A DNA stretch of 64,000 bases from an uncultured Aquimarina sp. (GTDB lineage: Bacteria > Bacteroidota > Bacteroidia > Flavobacteriales > Flavobacteriaceae), in the NCBI GenBank assembly GCA_947500505.1, contig CANMSL010000014.1, positions 1-64,000 of the forward strand, read 5' to 3'. Below the pieces are notes generated by a model that was given only the letters and a program-made list of their open reading frames with translations, had not been told where the DNA came from and ran no database searches. Both the position numbers and the translations under genes were made by a program. Positions 63,120-64,000 of the stretch are shown piece after piece. Numbering within the stretch: the first letter of the stretch is position 1; each line of letters opens with the position of its first letter.

Positions 63120-63560
63120 ATGTTTTTATATCCAGCAGTGGGATTTCACTTTGCGGTATACTTTCATGGTTTACTTCCCACACCTATTGATGTGAGCTTT
63201 CAATCCGTAACCGGTTTAAGTGTTACCGTAGAAACGGAAAGTTACAAAGAAGGAGGAGAAAACAGGTTTGTTCATGATATTCCTACAGGTCTTAAATTTT
63301 CTACACTCACATTAAAAAGAGGATTAAAAAGTATTCCATCCCCTCTTACCAAATGGTGTGAAGGGGTTTATGAAGATTTTAAATTTAAACCTTTGGATCT
63401 TATTGTACTGTTATTAGATGAAAATCATCTTCCTATTCATAGATGGAGTGTCCTACAAGCGTATCCGATAAAGTATGAAATAGGAGAATTTAATGCAGAA
63501 ACTGCAGGAGTAGTTATTCAAACTTTAGAACTCAAATATCAACTATTTAAATCATTATAA
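63120..63560 (+). CDS. Second tube-type protein (gp19-like, Pvc5-like)
   Basis: A 146-residue protein resembling the preceding tube protein (GFHFAVYFHGLLPTPIDVSFQSVTGL, then GLKFSTLTLKRGL and HRWSVLQAYPIKYE), with a different N-terminus. In eCIS particles the second member joins tube to baseplate (family knowledge). It starts 2 bp after the first. Confidence 0.92.
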   Translation: MFLYPAVGFHFAVYFHGLLPTPIDVSFQSVTGLSVTVETESYKEGGENRFVHDIPTGLKFSTLTLKRGLKSIPSPLTKWCEGVYEDFKFKPLDLIVLLLDENHLPIHRWSVLQAYPIKYEIGEFNAETAGVVIQTLELKYQLFKSL

Positions 63561-63561
63561 G

Positions 63562-63717
63562 ATGCCAGTAGAAATAAAAAACCTGTCGATAAAAGTACAG
63601 GTAAATGGTATAGAAGAACAGGAAGGAAACGAGGTAGACAAAAACACTTCTATGTGGTCACAAACTGAATTGATCGAACTTATCGAGAAAAGTCTAAATA
63701 ATAAAAAGGAACGTTAG
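63562..63717 (+). CDS. DUF5908 small protein
   Basis: A 51-residue protein (MPVEIKNLSIKVQVNG at the start, and SLNNKKER at the end), hydrophilic, between the second tube protein and the next gene. DUF5908 proteins of this length and start (MPVEIKxL) occur at this place in Bacteroidetes contractile injection clusters. Role unknown. It begins one base after the previous stop codon. Confidence 0.82.
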   Translation: MPVEIKNLSIKVQVNGIEEQEGNEVDKNTSMWSQTELIELIEKSLNNKKER

Positions 63718-63720
63718 TAT

Positions 63721-64000
63721 ATGTTTTCAAAAGGAAAATTAGTCAAGCTTACTATCACTGCTTATAAAGACGGTAATTTTACTGCTGATGGTGAAATTGA
63801 TAAAATGGAAGCCTTAATCAATCCCGAAGGATATAAAGAAAGTTTTACGGTAGAATATGATAAAACTCAGGAACCGGGAAATGATGGAGATGAACCAAAA
63901 TTCAATAAGATCAAGCCTGGAGAATTTTCGTTTAGACTATTATTTGACAGTACAGGTGTTTTTAACTCTATAGAAAGTCTCGATGATGCGCTTAATAGTA
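63721..64000 (+). CDS. CIS tube/LysM adaptor protein (Afp7/Pvc7-like), 5' part
   Basis: The first 93 codons of a gene cut by the right edge. MFSKGKLVKLTITAYKDGNF and MEALINPEGYKESFTVEYD match the start of the CIS tube adaptor family, whose C-terminus carries LysM. It would link the tube to the spike. Start 3 bp after the DUF5908 stop. Confidence 0.85.
   Translation, partial: MFSKGKLVKLTITAYKDGNFTADGEIDKMEALINPEGYKESFTVEYDKTQEPGNDGDEPKFNKIKPGEFSFRLLFDSTGVFNSIESLDDALNS

Overview
The window looks like chromosomal DNA of a marine flavobacterium (family Flavobacteriaceae, perhaps Aquimarina-like; this is inference from gene content). Pointers are the low G+C content, promoters close to the Bacteroidetes pattern (TTG near -33, TAnnTTTG near -7), many lipoproteins with short signal peptides, GG-leader peptides, LytTR and NarL-type regulators, a subtype-iii type VI secretion (T6SS) VgrG and TssD, and a Bacteroidetes-style contractile injection cluster.

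Layout. 1-4469 (minus) is the N-terminal part of a giant secreted adhesin with seven near-identical Calx-beta repeats; it runs off the left edge. 5451-6059 holds three tandem small GG-leader, Cys-rich peptide genes, the middle one killed by a stop codon at the GG cleavage site. 6496-9337 is a TPR histidine kinase with its response regulator; 9445-9603 a tiny lipoprotein; 10846-11583 a LytTR regulator with a degenerate receiver; 11959-14970 a zinc-less sirtuin, a helical hypothetical protein and purB. 15004-19905 (minus) is a T6SS cargo cassette: VgrG, a MORN-repeat lipoprotein and a PAAR-like/metallopeptidase effector. It is bracketed by purB and a second, decayed purB 3' end. 20505-22780 is an ECF sigma/anti-sigma/DUF4252 operon, followed by an S41 peptidase.

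24684-33869 is a cobalamin uptake and salvage locus: a riboswitch-controlled btuB opposite cobU-cobT-cobS-cobC and btuF-btuC-btuD, with a Dph6-like ATP pyrophosphatase embedded. 34256-36250 holds a secreted Ig/PKD-like protein and a DUF5063 protein. 36272-40465 (minus) is a second T6SS locus: TssD (Hcp), a putative pore-forming effector, and an array of four related small membrane proteins separated by three orphan copies of the effector's C-terminal tail. This resembles the orphan toxin-tip/immunity arrays of polymorphic toxins. 41243-46437 is ordinary chromosomal content (rmuC, a serine hydrolase, a thioesterase, a cytochrome c, DUF4261).

46534-58613 (minus) carries a decayed outer-membrane barrel gene fused to a copy of the ilvA 3' end, an AraC regulator, and the isoleucine/valine operon ilvD-ilvB-ilvN-ilvC-ilvA. 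The ilv operon is preceded by two consecutive Ile/Val-rich leader peptides, each followed by its own terminator (tandem attenuators). A NarL-type two-component system follows. From 59586 to the right edge (plus) begins an extracellular contractile injection system: DUF4255 cap protein, sheath, two tube proteins, DUF5908 and a CIS tube/LysM adaptor.

Most notable are the TssD-linked effector/immunity array, the tandem ilv attenuators, the GG-peptide triplet, and the VgrG cassette flanked by duplicated purB ends. All functional calls come from reading translations by eye; no database search was run.
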